A stretch of 64,000 bases of DNA, taken from NCBI GenBank assembly GCA_036555585.1, contig DATBLE010000039.1, forward strand, positions 1-64,000, written 5' to 3'. Shown in pieces: positions 9,309 to 17,160 of the stretch. Numbering within the stretch: position 1 is the first letter of the stretch; every line of letters begins with the position of its first letter. Both the position numbers and the translations under genes were made by a program. A model generated the notes under the pieces. The model was not told where the DNA came from. It saw nothing but the letters and a program-made list of their open reading frames with translations, and did no database searches. The stretch comes from DATBLE01 sp036555585 (GTDB lineage Bacteria > Actinomycetota > Thermoleophilia > Gaiellales > Gaiellaceae).

Positions 9309-10345
9309 ACGTCGTCGTGACGGCGCGCGCACTCGTCCCAGGTGTAGCGGGCGGCCTGATCGATCCCGCCGGCAGGCGGGGCGTCGAGGACGCGGCGGAT
9401 CCCGTCCGCGATCGACTCCGGGTCGAGCGGGTCGAAGTAGACGGCGGCGTCGCCGCAGACCTCGGGGATGGAGGCGACGTTCGAGGCGGCGACCGGGCAG
9501 CCGCAGGCCATCGCCTCCACGCAGGGGATGCCGAAGCCTTCGTACAGGCTCGGGTAGACGAGCGCGGCTGCGCTGCGGTACAGCTCGACGAGCCGGTCGA
9601 GGCTCACGTGGCCGAGCGACTCCGCGCCGTCCGGCAGGGTCAGACCCCCGTGCCCGGCGCCGGTGAGGACGAGACGGAGGTCGGGCCGTTCGCGCCGGAC
9701 CTCCGCGAAGGCCGCGAACAGCCGCGGGTGGTTCTTGTGGCGCCAGGCGTTCGCCGGGTAGAGGAGGAAGGGCTCGCGCGGGCCGCCGTCGGGCGTGAAG
9801 CGCTCGTGGTCGACGGCGAGATGGATCGCGCGGACGCGGGCGGGGTCGAGGTGGAGGCGCTCGATCAGGGCTTGGCGGGCGTGCTCGGAGATCGTGATCA
9901 CGATCCGGCTCTTGCGCACGGTCCAGCCGTAGACGCGGCGCCGGTAGGCGAGCTCCGCGCGCGAGAAGAACTCCGGGAAGACCTCGTGCTGGACGTCGAG
10001 GACGGTGGTGGCCGCGGGCGGCGCGTCCAGCGGCGGCAGCATGACGGACAGCGGGAAGTGGATCGCATCGAGCTCGTCCGTGCGGAGCGCCCGGCGGAGC
10101 CGGCCGGGTGCGGCTGCGGCGAGCGACATGGCAGCGATCCGGCCGGGCATGGACCGGGAGGCGCGGTACTCGCCGACGACGGTGGTCGGCAGCCCGCTGC
10201 CCGCGTCGGCCGCGATCGCCGGCGCGAAGGCGCGGTACTCGCCGCGCCCGACGCGCCCAAGCGCCTTGCACAGCTCTCGGGCGTACGTCTCCGACCCTCC
10301 GACGACGCCGGGCACGAGGGTCAGCAGCGAGAGCCCGACCACCAC
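9281..10345 (-). CDS. Family 4 glycosyltransferase (GT-B fold)
   Basis: A 354-residue retaining glycosyltransferase. The N-terminal GT-B half has PGVVGGSETYARELCKAL, a typical glycine-rich acceptor loop. The C-terminal half has YPANAWRHKNHPRLFAAF and the donor-site signature PSLYEGFGIPCVEAMACG with its two glutamates. No membrane segment is seen, so it should be cytoplasmic. It starts with GTG at 10345 with TTAACT 6 nt upstream and no Shine-Dalgarno sequence, suggesting a leaderless message. It probably adds one sugar of the repeat unit, possibly a mannosyl residue; that is inference. Confidence 0.88.
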   Translation of the reverse strand: MVVGLSLLTLVPGVVGGSETYARELCKALGRVGRGEYRAFAPAIAADAGSGLPTTVVGEYRASRSMPGRIAAMSLAAAAPGRLRRALRTDELDAIHFPLSVMLPPLDAPPAATTVLDVQHEVFPEFFSRAELAYRRRVYGWTVRKSRIVITISEHARQALIERLHLDPARVRAIHLAVDHERFTPDGGPREPFLLYPANAWRHKNHPRLFAAFAEVRRERPDLRLVLTGAGHGGLTLPDGAESLGHVSLDRLVELYRSAAALVYPSLYEGFGIPCVEAMACGCPVAASNVASIPEVCGDAAVYFDPLDPESIADGIRRVLDAPPAGGIDQAARYTWDECARRHDDVYEELAATA

Positions 10346-10351
10346 GGGCCG

Positions 10352-10357
10352 AGTTAA
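10352..10357 (-). promoter_or_regulatory. Putative -10 box, leaderless start at 10345
   Basis: Reads TTAACT on the minus strand and ends 6 nt before the GTG start. It is a weaker match than TANNNT but stands out in the very GC-rich surroundings. Confidence 0.4.
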
Positions 10358-10450
10358 TCACCGCGGCCCGTCGCCCGGCCCGGCCGTGTTCGAGCTCGTG
10401 GCGACCTTCGGGCCCGGGAACGAGCTAACAGAGCCGTAATCGCCCGCTTC

Positions 10451-10456
10451 TACAAT
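10451..10456 (+). promoter_or_regulatory. Putative -10 box, leaderless start at 10463
   Basis: TACAAT, close to the sigma-70 consensus, lies exactly 6 nt before the ATG at 10463. This predicts transcription starting at the start codon. Confidence 0.55.
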
Positions 10457-10462
10457 GGGTCG

Positions 10463-11563
10463 ATGCCCGGGAACGAGTCGGCGGGTGCTGCTTCGGCAGC
10501 GGTTTCCTCGCCTCCGCACGTCGACGTCGAGGCGCTCGTCGCACGCTTGCGGGAAGAGCTCGCCGGCGGCCCGGGCCGTGCGAAGGAGGGCCGGGGCCGG
10601 CTGCTCGCCGCCCGCCACCGCGCGGAGCTCGGGTGGGCCGTCTCGGCCGACCGGCCGCTCGAGCGCCGGCCGGGACTGAAGGGGTGGGTCGCCTATCCGG
10701 TCAAGAAGCTGCTGCGCCCGCTCCTGCGCTGGTACGTCGAGCCCCTCGCGGCGGAGCAGCGGAGCTTCAACGACGTCGTGCTGAAGCTGGTCGACGGGAT
10801 CCTGGAGGAGGTCGACCGTGGCGAGCGGTCGCGCGCGGAGGCGGCCCGCACGCTCGGCGAGCTCGAGGCGCGGCTGACGCGAGTAGAGCGGCGAGCGACC
10901 GGCGTCGCCGCCCCGGCGACGGTGGCCGCGCAGCCGGCGGCGGCAGCCGTGCCGGACTACTTCGCGTTCGAGGCAAGAATGCGCGGCTCGACCGCCGACG
11001 TCCGGGAGCGGCAGCGCCCGTACGTCGAGGACTTCCGTGACGCGGCGCCGGTGCTCGACGTCGGCTGCGGTCGCGGCGAGCTGCTCGGACTGCTCCGCGA
11101 CGCCGGGATCGAGGCGCGCGGTGTCGACGCCGACGCCGACATGGTCGCCTACGCACGCGGCGAGGGTCTCGACGTCGAGCAGGCCGACGCCCTCGCTCAT
11201 CTCGAGACGCTCCCGGACGGGAGCCTGGGCGGGATCTTCGCCGGGCAGTTCGTCGAGCACCTGCCGCCGCCGGCGCTGCTCCGCTTCCTCGAGCTGGCCG
11301 TGCGGAAGCTGCGGCCGGGTGGGCTGCTGGTCGCCGAGACGATCAACCCGCTCTCGCCGCTCGCCCTCCGCTCGTACTTCGCCGACCTGACCCACGCGCA
11401 GCCTCTCGTACCCGAGACGCTTGCCCTCCTCGCCGGCCGGGCGGGCTTCCGCGAGGTCGACACGCGCTTCCTCAACGCGCCGCGGCACGCCGACGACGTC
11501 GACGAGCGGATCCGCGAGATCCTCTTCGCGCCGCTCGACTACGCGATCGTCGCGCGGGTTTGA
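10463..11563 (+). CDS. SAM-dependent methyltransferase with N-terminal helical extension
   Basis: A 366-residue protein. Residues 1-150 are mostly helical and charged, with a segment around 70-110 (KGWVAYPVKKLLRPLLRWYV) seen in glycan-modifying methyltransferases and glycosyltransferases, followed by an Ala/Pro linker. Residues 165-366 are a class I methyltransferase with VLDVGCGRGELLGLL (SAM site), GVDADADMVAYAR, and FAGQFVEHLPPPALL at motif III. It may act on the growing glycan, as chain-capping O-antigen methyltransferases do, but that function is inferred from layout only. A -10-like TACAAT lies 6 nt before the ATG. Confidence 0.83.
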   Translation: MPGNESAGAASAAVSSPPHVDVEALVARLREELAGGPGRAKEGRGRLLAARHRAELGWAVSADRPLERRPGLKGWVAYPVKKLLRPLLRWYVEPLAAEQRSFNDVVLKLVDGILEEVDRGERSRAEAARTLGELEARLTRVERRATGVAAPATVAAQPAAAAVPDYFAFEARMRGSTADVRERQRPYVEDFRDAAPVLDVGCGRGELLGLLRDAGIEARGVDADADMVAYARGEGLDVEQADALAHLETLPDGSLGGIFAGQFVEHLPPPALLRFLELAVRKLRPGGLLVAETINPLSPLALRSYFADLTHAQPLVPETLALLAGRAGFREVDTRFLNAPRHADDVDERIREILFAPLDYAIVARV

Positions 11564-11632
11564 GGGTGCCGCTGCGACTCGTCAGCTCTCCGGCCGTCCG
11601 GACGGATCGGCGGCTTGGTGGCACGACAGCTA

Positions 11633-11663
11633 GCCATTTCCCGACCAGAGGGAGGGAAATGGC
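11633..11663 (+). promoter_or_regulatory. Hairpin covering the ribosome binding site of the 11664 gene
   Basis: A perfect 10-bp inverted repeat (GCCATTTCCC and GGGAAATGGC, 11-nt loop). The right arm begins in the GGGAGGG Shine-Dalgarno run and ends at the base before the ATG. Folded in the mRNA it would hide part of the ribosome binding site and abut the start codon, so it could act as a translational switch or thermosensor. Function is not demonstrated. Confidence 0.55.
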
Positions 11664-12668
11664 ATGAGAATCGCCGTCTGCCGTCCGCAAGTCGCGTTCG
11701 CCCGGGGCGGAGTCGAGATCTTCACCGACGAGCTCGTCGCCGAGCTCCGCCGCCGGGAGCACGACGCCGACCTCGTCAGCGTTCCGTTCAAGTGGTATCC
11801 CGGCGAGCGCGTCCTGACCCAGACCTTCCTCTGGCGGCTGCTCGACCTCGAGGAGGCCGACGGCCGCCGCATCGACCTCGTGATCGCGACCAAGTTCCCC
11901 TCCTACGTCGTCCGACATCCGAACAAGGTCGTCTGGCTCGTCCACCAGTTCCGCCAGGCGTACGAGCTCGACCGCACCGCGCTCGGCCAGTTCGGCGAGG
12001 CGCCCGAGGAGCGGGCGATCAGGCGGAAGATCCAGGAGCTGGACAAGGTCGCGCTCGGCGAGGCCCGCAAGGTCTTCGCCACCTCGCGCAACGTGGCCGA
12101 GCGGCTGCGGCGCTCGACCGGGATCGAGGCCGAGGTGATGCCCCACCCGCCGCAGGAGCTGCTCTACCGCTGCGACGGGTACGGCGACTTCGTCCTCTCG
12201 GTGGGCCGGCTCGACCGCGCCAAGCGGATCGACCTGCTGATCGAGGCGGCGAGGCGCGCCGGCACGCCCGTGGTGGTCGCCGGCGACGGGCCCGACCGCG
12301 AGCGGCTCGAGTCGCTTGCCGACGGAGCCGTCACGTTCGCCGGCCGCGTGTCCGACGAGGAGCTCACCGACCTCTACGCCCGCTGCCTCGCGGTGTTCTA
12401 TGCGCCGGTCGACGAGGACTTCGGGATGGTCCCCTACGAGGCCTTCCTGGCGGAGAAGCCGGTCGTGACCACGAGCGACGCGGGCGGTCCGCTCGAGATC
12501 GTCACGGACGGGACGACGGGCGTCGTCGCCGAGCCGAGGGCCGAAGCGGTCGCGGCCGCGTTCGCGAGGCTCAATCCCGACGACGCGGCCCGCTGGGGCC
12601 GGGCGGGCCGTGAGCTTGCCCGGCTCGTCACCTGGGACACGACGATCGACAGGCTGCTCGCCGGATGA
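11664..12668 (+). CDS. Family 4 glycosyltransferase
   Basis: A 334-residue GT-B glycosyltransferase. The N-terminal RPQVAFARGGVEIFTDEL supplies the acceptor-side loop. The donor side shows LSVGRLDRAKRIDLLIEAA, VVAGDGPDRERLE and the signature APVDEDFGMVPYEAFLAEKPV. A strong GGGAGGG ribosome binding site lies 7-12 nt before the ATG but inside a hairpin. It opens a tightly coupled run of genes, since its stop overlaps the next start by 4 nt. It is probably cytoplasmic and adds one sugar to the lipid-linked unit. The sugar cannot be told. Confidence 0.88.
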   Translation: MRIAVCRPQVAFARGGVEIFTDELVAELRRREHDADLVSVPFKWYPGERVLTQTFLWRLLDLEEADGRRIDLVIATKFPSYVVRHPNKVVWLVHQFRQAYELDRTALGQFGEAPEERAIRRKIQELDKVALGEARKVFATSRNVAERLRRSTGIEAEVMPHPPQELLYRCDGYGDFVLSVGRLDRAKRIDLLIEAARRAGTPVVVAGDGPDRERLESLADGAVTFAGRVSDEELTDLYARCLAVFYAPVDEDFGMVPYEAFLAEKPVVTTSDAGGPLEIVTDGTTGVVAEPRAEAVAAAFARLNPDDAARWGRAGRELARLVTWDTTIDRLLAG

Positions 12669-13768
12669 GGGTCGCCTACTACTCGCCGCTGCCGCCGTCG
12701 CGGTCGGGGATCGCCGACTACTCGGCGCTCCTCCTGCCCGCCCTTCGCGAGCGTCTCGACGTGGTGGTGGCGCGGCCCGGCCGCTTCCGCCGTGCGCCGA
12801 AGGCCGACCTGGCTCTCTACCACGTCGGCAACGACCCGGTGGAGCACGGCTGGATCGTCGAGGCGCTCCGGAGAAACGGAGTCCCCGCAGTCGTGGCTCT
12901 GCACGAGTTCGTGCTCCATCATCTCGTCTCCGGGATCACGCTCGCCCGCGGCGACGTCGAGGGCTACTGCGCAGCGCTGGAGCGCGACGCGGGGCCGGAG
13001 GGCCGCGAGCTCGGGCTGGCCGTCCAGCAGGGCCGGATCGAGCCGCTCTGGGAGACGCGGGCACAGGAGTTCCCGCTCGCGCGCGAGGTGCTCGACCTCG
13101 CCACCGAGTTGATCGTGCACTCGCGGTACGTGGAGGGGCTCGCGCGCGAGGCCGGCTACGAGCGGCCGATCCGGCGGGTGCCGATGCCCGCCTGGCCGGT
13201 CCCGGCGATCGTCCCCGAACCCGTCGACGGCAGGCCCGTGCTCGGCTGCTTCGGGCACGTCAACGAGAGCAAGCGGGTTCCGCAGCTGCTCGAGGCGTTC
13301 GCGCGGCTGGGCCCGGAGGCGCGGCTGCTCCTGGTCGGCTCGTGGTCGCCGCGCCTGCCGCCGATCGAGCTGCCCGCGAACGTGATCCGGCGCGACTACG
13401 TGCCCGAGGCCGAGCTCTGGTCGCTGCTCGCCGCCTGCGACGCGGTCGTGTCGCTGCGCTGGCCGACGATGGGCGAGACCTCCGCCGCCGCCGTCAGGGC
13501 TCTCTCGCTCGGGAAGCCGCTGGTCGTCAGCGACGTCGGCGCGTTCCGCGAGCTGCCCGACGAGGTCGCGATCAAGGTGCCGGTCGGCGACGGCGAGGTC
13601 GACGCGCTCGTGGACGCGATGCGCCGCGCCGCCGGGAACGAGGAGATGAGCGCCGCCGCCCGGCGCGTGGCCGAGACCGAGCACCGCCTGGACCGGGTGG
13701 CCGACCTCTACGCCGGCGCACTTCGAACGGCAGTGACAGGCTCGAGCCTGTCACTGGACGCCGCGTGA
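12665..13768 (+). CDS. Family 4 glycosyltransferase, first of a tandem pair
   Basis: A 367-residue GT-B enzyme beginning MRVAYYSPLPPSRSGIADYS. The donor domain has LGCFGHVNESKRVPQLLEAF, WSLLAACDAVVSLRWPTMGE and LSLGKPLVVSDVGAF. It is a clear paralogue of the next gene, and 60 nucleotides near the two 5' ends are identical (12670-12729 and 13770-13829), suggesting a recent exchange between copies. Its last codons contain a perfect 26-nt palindrome that encodes VTGSSLSL, a tail with no counterpart in the paralogue. ATGA and GTGA overlaps couple it on both sides. Confidence 0.88.
   Translation: MRVAYYSPLPPSRSGIADYSALLLPALRERLDVVVARPGRFRRAPKADLALYHVGNDPVEHGWIVEALRRNGVPAVVALHEFVLHHLVSGITLARGDVEGYCAALERDAGPEGRELGLAVQQGRIEPLWETRAQEFPLAREVLDLATELIVHSRYVEGLAREAGYERPIRRVPMPAWPVPAIVPEPVDGRPVLGCFGHVNESKRVPQLLEAFARLGPEARLLLVGSWSPRLPPIELPANVIRRDYVPEAELWSLLAACDAVVSLRWPTMGETSAAAVRALSLGKPLVVSDVGAFRELPDEVAIKVPVGDGEVDALVDAMRRAAGNEEMSAAARRVAETEHRLDRVADLYAGALRTAVTGSSLSLDAA
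13731..13756. repeat. Dispersed palindrome, copy 1 (inside CDS end)
   Basis: A perfect 26-nt palindrome with arms CAGTGACAGGCTC and GAGCCTGTCACTG. It belongs to the GACAGG...CCTGTC family also found at 26877, 52326, 58953 and 59010. This copy sits in the last codons of the glycosyltransferase. Confidence 0.85.
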
Positions 13769-15012
13769 AGGTCGCCTACTACTCGCCGCTGCCGCCGTCG
13801 CGGTCGGGGATCGCCGACTACTCGGCGCTGCTGCTGCCCGAGCTGGAGCGGCACGTCGACGTCGTCCTCGCCCGCGAGGGCCGCCTTCGCCGCGATCCGG
13901 CGGCCGACCTCCGCCTGTACCACGTCGGCAACGACGCCCAGGCGCACGGCTGGATCGTCGAGACCCTACGCAGAAGCGGAGTCGGAGCCAGGCTGAAGCC
14001 CGGCACCGACCCTGTTCCCGCGGTCGTCGTCCTGCACGACTTCGTGCTGCACCACCTCGTCGTCGGGCTGACCTTCGCCCGCGGCGACGCCGCGGGCTAC
14101 CTCGCGGCGATGGAGCGGGAGGACGGCCTGGTCGGGCGGCTGCTCGCCTACGCGGTGCTCGACAACAAGCTGCCGCCGCTCTGGGAGACCCGGCCGGAGG
14201 ACTTCCCGCTCGCCGGCGAGGTGCTCGACCACGCCGCCGCGCTGATCGTCCACTCGCACTACGTCGAGCGGCGGGCGCGCGAGGCGGGCTTCGAGCGGCC
14301 GATCGTGCGGATCCCGCACCCCGCCTGGCCGGTGCCCGAGCTCGCGCCGGCCGCCGTCGCGGGCGAGCCGCTGTACGGCTGCTTCGGCCACCTGAACGAG
14401 AGCAAGCGGATCGCCGAGCTGGTCTCGGCGTTCTCGAGGCTGCGCGAGCGGCGGCCGGGCGCTCGGCTGCTGCTGGTCGGCTCGCTCGCCGTCCGGCTCG
14501 GGCGACTCGAGCTGCCGGACGGGGTCGAGCACCGCGAGTACGTCCCGGAGCACGAGCTCTGGTCGCTGATGGCCGCCTGCGACGCCGTCGTCTCGCTGCG
14601 CTCGCCGACGATGGGCGAGACCTCGGGCAGCGCCATCCGGGCGCTCTCGCTCGGCAAGCCGCTGGTCGTCAGCGACGTCGGCTGGTTCGCCGAGCTCCCG
14701 CCGGAGGCGGTGGTCAAGGTGCCGGTCGACGAGCACGAGGAGGACACGCTGCTCGCGGCGCTCGAGGCGCTCGCCGACCCAGCAGTCCGTGCGGCGATGG
14801 GCGAGCGCGCACTGGAGCTGGTCGAGCGCGAGCACCGGCTCGACCGGGTCGCCGAGGCCTACGCCGCCGCGCTCGAGACGTTCGCCGGCGGCTCGGCGGT
14901 CGAGGAGCGCGTGCTGCACGAGGTCGCCTCCGCCGCCGCCGAGGTCGGCATGGACGCGGACGACACGGCCGTCCTCGCGGCGAGACTGCGCGAGGTCGGT
15001 CTTGGCGACTAG
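13765..15012 (+). CDS. Family 4 glycosyltransferase, second of a tandem pair
   Basis: A 415-residue paralogue of the preceding enzyme, starting at the GTG that overlaps the previous stop by 4 nt. Donor-domain motifs are YGCFGHLNESKRIAELVSAF, WSLMAACDAVVSLRSPTMGE and LSLGKPLVVSDVGWF. Relative to the first copy it carries an extra 11-residue stretch (GARLKPGTDPV) that coincides with an imperfect palindrome at 13981-14010, and a longer C-terminal tail. Two adjacent enzymes with similar donor pockets often add the same sugar in succession; that is inference. Confidence 0.87.
   Translation: MKVAYYSPLPPSRSGIADYSALLLPELERHVDVVLAREGRLRRDPAADLRLYHVGNDAQAHGWIVETLRRSGVGARLKPGTDPVPAVVVLHDFVLHHLVVGLTFARGDAAGYLAAMEREDGLVGRLLAYAVLDNKLPPLWETRPEDFPLAGEVLDHAAALIVHSHYVERRAREAGFERPIVRIPHPAWPVPELAPAAVAGEPLYGCFGHLNESKRIAELVSAFSRLRERRPGARLLLVGSLAVRLGRLELPDGVEHREYVPEHELWSLMAACDAVVSLRSPTMGETSGSAIRALSLGKPLVVSDVGWFAELPPEAVVKVPVDEHEEDTLLAALEALADPAVRAAMGERALELVEREHRLDRVAEAYAAALETFAGGSAVEERVLHEVASAAAEVGMDADDTAVLAARLREVGLGD
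13981..14010. repeat. Diverged palindrome inserted in a glycosyltransferase gene
   Basis: A 30-nt imperfect palindrome (12 of 14 arm positions pair; centre GGCTGAAGCC). The centre is identical to that of the palindrome at 59010. It falls in the 11-residue segment that this protein has and its tandem paralogue lacks, so it looks like an in-frame insertion of the same family. Confidence 0.6.
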
Positions 15013-17107
15013 CGCCGACGCTGCCTCGGCGACGCCGCTGACGCGGGCGGCAGCGCTCGTCCGCGCGATCCCGATGTGGGCCTGGGTCGGCGGTCTCGTC
15101 GTCGTCTCCGCCGGGATCCGCTACGCGCTCGCGCGGCGCATCGTCGCGCCGTGGATCATGGTGGACGAGCTCGTCTACTCCGAGCTGGCGAAGAGCTTCG
15201 CCGACGCCGGCCGTTTCCTGCTCCGGGGAGAGCACACCGCCGCCTACGGGCTCGTCTACCCGGCGCTGCTCAGCCCTGCCTGGGCGCTGTTCGACCGGGT
15301 GCCGCAGGCGTACGCGGCCGCGAAGGCGATCAACGCGGTCGTCGTCTCGCTGGCCGCGATTCCCGCCTATCTCCTCGCACGGCGCGTGTGCTCGCGCCCG
15401 TACGCCTTCGGCGCGGCCGTGCTCGCCATGTCGGTGCCGACGCTGCTCTTCGCCGGGATGCTGATGACCGAGAACGCCTTCTACCCGGCGTTCCTGCTCG
15501 CCGCGCTCGCGATGGTCCTCTGGCTGGAGCGGCCCGACCTGCGCCGCACGCTCTTCCTGTTCGGCGCCTTCGTGCTCGCCTACCTGACCCGGGCGCAGGC
15601 GGTTGCGATCCTGCCGGCGCTGGCGACCGCGCCCTTCCTGGTCTCGGGCCGGAAGGCGCTGAGGGAGTTCCGCTGGTTCTTCGCCGCCGGCGCGGCGGCG
15701 GTGGTGCTCGTGGTCGTCGTTCAGGTCGCCCGGGGCGCGTCGATCTTCGGCGTCTTCGGCGCCTACGAGGTCGCCGGCCATACGACGTACACGGCCCACG
15801 GAGTCTTCCACTGGTGGCTCTACCACTGGGAGGAGCTGATCCTCTCGCTCGGGGTCGTGCCCTTCGTCGCCTTGGTCGTGCTCGCAGTGACCGCGCGTGG
15901 GCGACCGCGTGCCGAGCGTGCCTTTCTGGCGGCGGCCGTCTCGCTCTCGTTCTGGCTCGTCCTGCTCGTGGCGACGTTCGCGTCCGAGCAGTCGCTCCGG
16001 GTGGAGGAGCGGAACATGTTCTACGTCGCGCCGCTCTTCCTGACCGCGCTGATGCTCTGGGTCGAGCGCGGCTGCCCGCGCCCGTGGGCGGTCGCCGTCC
16101 CCACGGCCGCGATCGCCGTCCTCGCGGTGACGGTGTTGCCGTACACGAAGCTGATCGGGCTGCCTGCCGTCTCCGACACGACCGCGCTGCTGCCGCTCTG
16201 GTCGATCGCGCCCTCGTTCGGCGGGATCCCGAACCTGCACTGGGTCGTGCTGGTCGCTTCCCTCGGCGCCTGCCTGCTGTTCCTGCTCGTCCCCGTGCGC
16301 TACGCCCTCGTCCTGCCCCTGCTCGTCTTCGCCTACTTCGGGATCTCGCAGAAGCCGATCGAGGGCAAGTACCGCCAGGCGTCGATCCTCGACCTGTTCC
16401 AGGGGATCACGGCGGCTCATCCGGACTGGGTCGACCGCGCCGTCGGCCGCGACGCGCAGGTGACGCTGATCTGGTCGGGCAACACCGACAAGTACTCGGT
16501 GTGGGAGAACGAGTTCTTCAACCGGAGCGTGCGGCGCTTCTACTACACGAGCTCGCCCCTCCAGGGCGACCTGCCCGAGCAGCCGCTGTCCACCGACCGC
16601 GACACGGGCCTGATGCGCGGGCCGGACGGAAACGTGGTCCACGCCGACTACGTGCTCACCGACGGCACCGTCGACGTCGGCGGCCGGGTGGTGGCCCAGG
16701 ACGCGCGGAAGGGAATCGTGCTCCGCCGGCTCTTCGGCCCGCTGCGCCAGGTCTCGCGCGTCGACGGCCTCTACCCGCAGGACACCTGGTCGGGACGCGA
16801 GGTCACGTACACGCGGCTCGGCTGCCGCGGCGGCTCGGTCACCGTCACGCTGCAGAGCGACCCCGGGCTGTTCACGAAGCCCACGACGGTGGTCGCGTCG
16901 GTCGACGGCCGGCAGGTCGACCGGGCCAGCGTCGCGCCGACCGCGACGAAGCTCCTGACCGTGCCGCTCGTCCGGCACGGCGAGTCGTGCGCCGTCCGCT
17001 TCACCGTCTCCCCGACGGCGGTCCCCAACGTGGTCACGAAGGGCCAGAACCCCGACCCGCGGGAGCTGGGCGCCCACTTCACGCAGTTCGCGTATAGCTC
17101 CGGCTAG
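15002..17107 (+). CDS. GT-C-like membrane protein with C-terminal extracytoplasmic domain
   Basis: About 701 residues if the TTG at 15002 is used (11-nt overlap with the gene before); ATG at 15074 is the next option. Around twelve hydrophobic helices fill residues 20-460. The first outer loop has MVDELVYSELAKSF, the acidic motif shared with 22716 (FTDELKYTQLARSI) and 53910 (QTDEMLYAKLARHM). The C-terminal 240 residues are soluble and rich in beta-strand pattern. The layout is that of ArnT/PMT-type enzymes that use polyprenyl-phosphate sugars; substrate and acceptor are unknown. Confidence 0.75.
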   Translation: MATSADAASATPLTRAAALVRAIPMWAWVGGLVVVSAGIRYALARRIVAPWIMVDELVYSELAKSFADAGRFLLRGEHTAAYGLVYPALLSPAWALFDRVPQAYAAAKAINAVVVSLAAIPAYLLARRVCSRPYAFGAAVLAMSVPTLLFAGMLMTENAFYPAFLLAALAMVLWLERPDLRRTLFLFGAFVLAYLTRAQAVAILPALATAPFLVSGRKALREFRWFFAAGAAAVVLVVVVQVARGASIFGVFGAYEVAGHTTYTAHGVFHWWLYHWEELILSLGVVPFVALVVLAVTARGRPRAERAFLAAAVSLSFWLVLLVATFASEQSLRVEERNMFYVAPLFLTALMLWVERGCPRPWAVAVPTAAIAVLAVTVLPYTKLIGLPAVSDTTALLPLWSIAPSFGGIPNLHWVVLVASLGACLLFLLVPVRYALVLPLLVFAYFGISQKPIEGKYRQASILDLFQGITAAHPDWVDRAVGRDAQVTLIWSGNTDKYSVWENEFFNRSVRRFYYTSSPLQGDLPEQPLSTDRDTGLMRGPDGNVVHADYVLTDGTVDVGGRVVAQDARKGIVLRRLFGPLRQVSRVDGLYPQDTWSGREVTYTRLGCRGGSVTVTLQSDPGLFTKPTTVVASVDGRQVDRASVAPTATKLLTVPLVRHGESCAVRFTVSPTAVPNVVTKGQNPDPRELGAHFTQFAYSSG

Positions 17108-17160
17108 GCATTGATAAAGAGAGATGTGTTATGTTACCGGGTGTTTAAGGATCCACTGTT

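Noticed and set aside
6125..10357. A very long open frame on the plus strand across several genes
   Set aside because: It lies antisense to well-supported glycan genes, has Arg/Pro/Asp-rich composition without domains, and exists because stop codons are rare at this GC content.
11594..11605. Palindrome CCGTCCGGACGG
   Set aside because: Twelve nt of GC-rich palindrome can occur by chance here, and it has no clear relation to a start or stop.
17101..17160. Promoter TTGATA ... TATGTT before the ATPase gene
   Set aside because: The spacing between the two hexamers is only 13 nt, so this is not convincing as a sigma-70 promoter.
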